DNA from: Bacteriovoracaceae bacterium
GTDB lineage: Bacteria; Bdellovibrionota; Bacteriovoracia; Bacteriovoracales; Bacteriovoracaceae
NCBI GenBank assembly: GCA_947442115.1
Contig: CANEVK010000038.1
Span: forward strand, 1 to 13,192
Length of the DNA stretch: 13,192 nucleotides
Direction: 5' to 3'
Below are positions 12,325 through 13,192 of this stretch, piece by piece. The notes below the pieces were generated by a model. The model made no database searches. It was not told the origin of the DNA and saw only the letters and a list, made by a program, of their open reading frames with translations. Made by a program: the position numbers and the translations under genes. Numbering within the stretch: the first letter of the stretch is position 1; the number at the start of each line of letters is the position of its first letter.

Positions 12325-13192
12325 ATGGCCGTTTATATACTCGGTGGTGCTCGTACAGCTATTGGATCATTTATGGGGTCCCTTTCTCAAGTCTCTGCTC
12401 CCAAATTAGGTGCTTGTGCGATAGAAGGCGCCATCCAAAAATCTAATATTGATAAATCGAAAATTGATGAAGTTTTTATGGGCAACGTGATTACTTCAGG
12501 TGTTGGCCAGGCTCCAGCAAGACAGGCCCTTTTAAATGCAGGCCTATCTGAATCTGTGCCTGCAACGACTGTGGGGAAGGTTTGTGGTTCAGGCCTTCAG
12601 GCAGTGATCCTTGGGGCCCGCTCCATTATGACTGGTGAAAATCAAGTTGTGGTCGCCGGTGGAATGGAGAATATGTCTCTGGCCCCCCATCTGCTCATGA
12701 ATTCAAGAAATGGATTTAAATTTGGTGCTACCGAAATGAAAGATTCCATGCAGTGGGATGGTCTTTGGGATGTTTATTCAAATCGCGCTATGGGAAATTG
12801 TGCTGAAGAATGTACTAAAAAATTTAATATGACTCGTGAAGAGCAAGATGCCTTTGCTATTGAGTCTTTTAAGCGCGCCCAAGCAGCGACAAAAGATGGA
12901 ATCTTTAAAGACGAAATTGTCGCAGTTAAAGTTCCGGCCAAAGGTGGAACAGTAGATGTCTTAGAAGATGAAGGCCCTTTTAAAGCTAATTTTGAAAAAA
13001 TGCCTTCACTTAAACCGGCCTTCGAAAAAGATGGAACCATAACTGCTGCCAATGCTTCAACCATTAATGATGGTGCAGCTGCAGTGGTTCTGGCCGGAGA
13101 TGCTTTCGCTAGTGAAGCAGAATTTAAAATCATCTCATTTGCTTCACATGCTCAAAATCCAACTTGGTTTTCTACTGCACCAGTAGAGGCGA
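12325..13192 (+). CDS. Acetyl-CoA C-acetyltransferase (thiolase), 3' end outside window
   Basis: The frame is open from ATG 12325 to the end of the window (289 complete codons of an expected 390 or so). AAGGA (12312-12316) lies eight bases upstream. The N-terminus AVYILGGARTAIGSFMGSL is typical of biosynthetic and degradative thiolases. The active-site loop TTVGKVCGSGLQAV places the acyl-accepting cysteine at Cys87; the residue three before it is Gly where Asn is usual. Other family motifs are GGMENMSLAPHLL, RAMGNCAEECTKKF and ITAANASTINDGAAAVVL. The catalytic His and second Cys should lie beyond the right edge. The enzyme either cleaves 3-ketoacyl-CoA with CoA or condenses two acetyl-CoA. 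With the dehydrogenase, hydratase and acyl-CoA dehydrogenase genes at 7625-10381 it completes the beta-oxidation cycle, although it is transcribed separately. AtoB/PhaA or FadA-like; substrate range is not readable. Confidence 0.93.
   Translation, partial: MAVYILGGARTAIGSFMGSLSQVSAPKLGACAIEGAIQKSNIDKSKIDEVFMGNVITSGVGQAPARQALLNAGLSESVPATTVGKVCGSGLQAVILGARSIMTGENQVVVAGGMENMSLAPHLLMNSRNGFKFGATEMKDSMQWDGLWDVYSNRAMGNCAEECTKKFNMTREEQDAFAIESFKRAQAATKDGIFKDEIVAVKVPAKGGTVDVLEDEGPFKANFEKMPSLKPAFEKDGTITAANASTINDGAAAVVLAGDAFASEAEFKIISFASHAQNPTWFSTAPVEA

Noticed and set aside
12774..13133. Minus-strand open frame opposite the thiolase
   Set aside because: The thiolase frame is conserved along its whole length; the antisense frame has no ribosome binding site or recognisable content.

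Overview
The window looks like chromosomal DNA of a Gram-negative, moderately AT-rich bacterium (roughly 40 % G+C by eye). It encodes an outer-membrane porin, several lipoproteins with lipobox cysteines, a LemA/TPM envelope operon, ribosomal protein S20, a MerR-B12 regulator of the CarH/LitR type, acetyl-CoA synthetase and a short-chain beta-oxidation gene set. Together with a large Lys/Ala-rich protein, this suggests a Bdellovibrionota-like organism (Bacteriovorax/Peredibacter relatives). That placement is inference from gene content; no 16S or other taxonomic marker is present. There are no tRNA or rRNA genes, insertion sequences, CRISPR arrays or prophage genes. No gene-free stretch exceeds 300 bases.

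Layout. Bases 1-2066 are an envelope block: the C-terminal part of a beta-barrel porin, a tiny secreted protein whose ribosome binding site and start codon lie in a long predicted hairpin, an unknown exported protein on the minus strand, and a small RcsF/DUF4156-like lipoprotein. Bases 2063-5020 hold a MerR-B12 regulator (minus) divergent from acs (plus). Bases 5017-7444 are transcribed leftward: rpsT with a good promoter and an intrinsic terminator, then lemA and two TPM-domain genes packed without gaps.

Bases 7625-10381 form a rightward operon: 3-hydroxyacyl-CoA dehydrogenase, enoyl-CoA hydratase and acyl-CoA dehydrogenase, with overlapping genes. Next comes a 409-residue protein with a histone-H1-like basic tail and a CCCH zinc-finger-like motif. 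A strong bidirectional terminator follows, then an unknown acidic protein on the minus strand, and the first two-thirds of a thiolase that runs off the right edge.

How the genes work together. Acyl-CoA dehydrogenase, enoyl-CoA hydratase, 3-hydroxyacyl-CoA dehydrogenase and thiolase are the four successive steps of short-chain acyl-CoA oxidation to acetyl-CoA. Acs makes acetyl-CoA from acetate. The window therefore feeds acetyl-CoA metabolism from both acetate and fatty or amino acid breakdown. The LemA-TPM-TPM operon is a separate membrane-associated module. The points most worth a second look are the hairpin over the start of the small secreted protein, the tripartite basic/acidic/zinc-finger protein, the altered cobalamin-pocket residues of the MerR-B12 regulator, the terminator abutting the lemA ribosome binding site, and a strong excess of GGCC.
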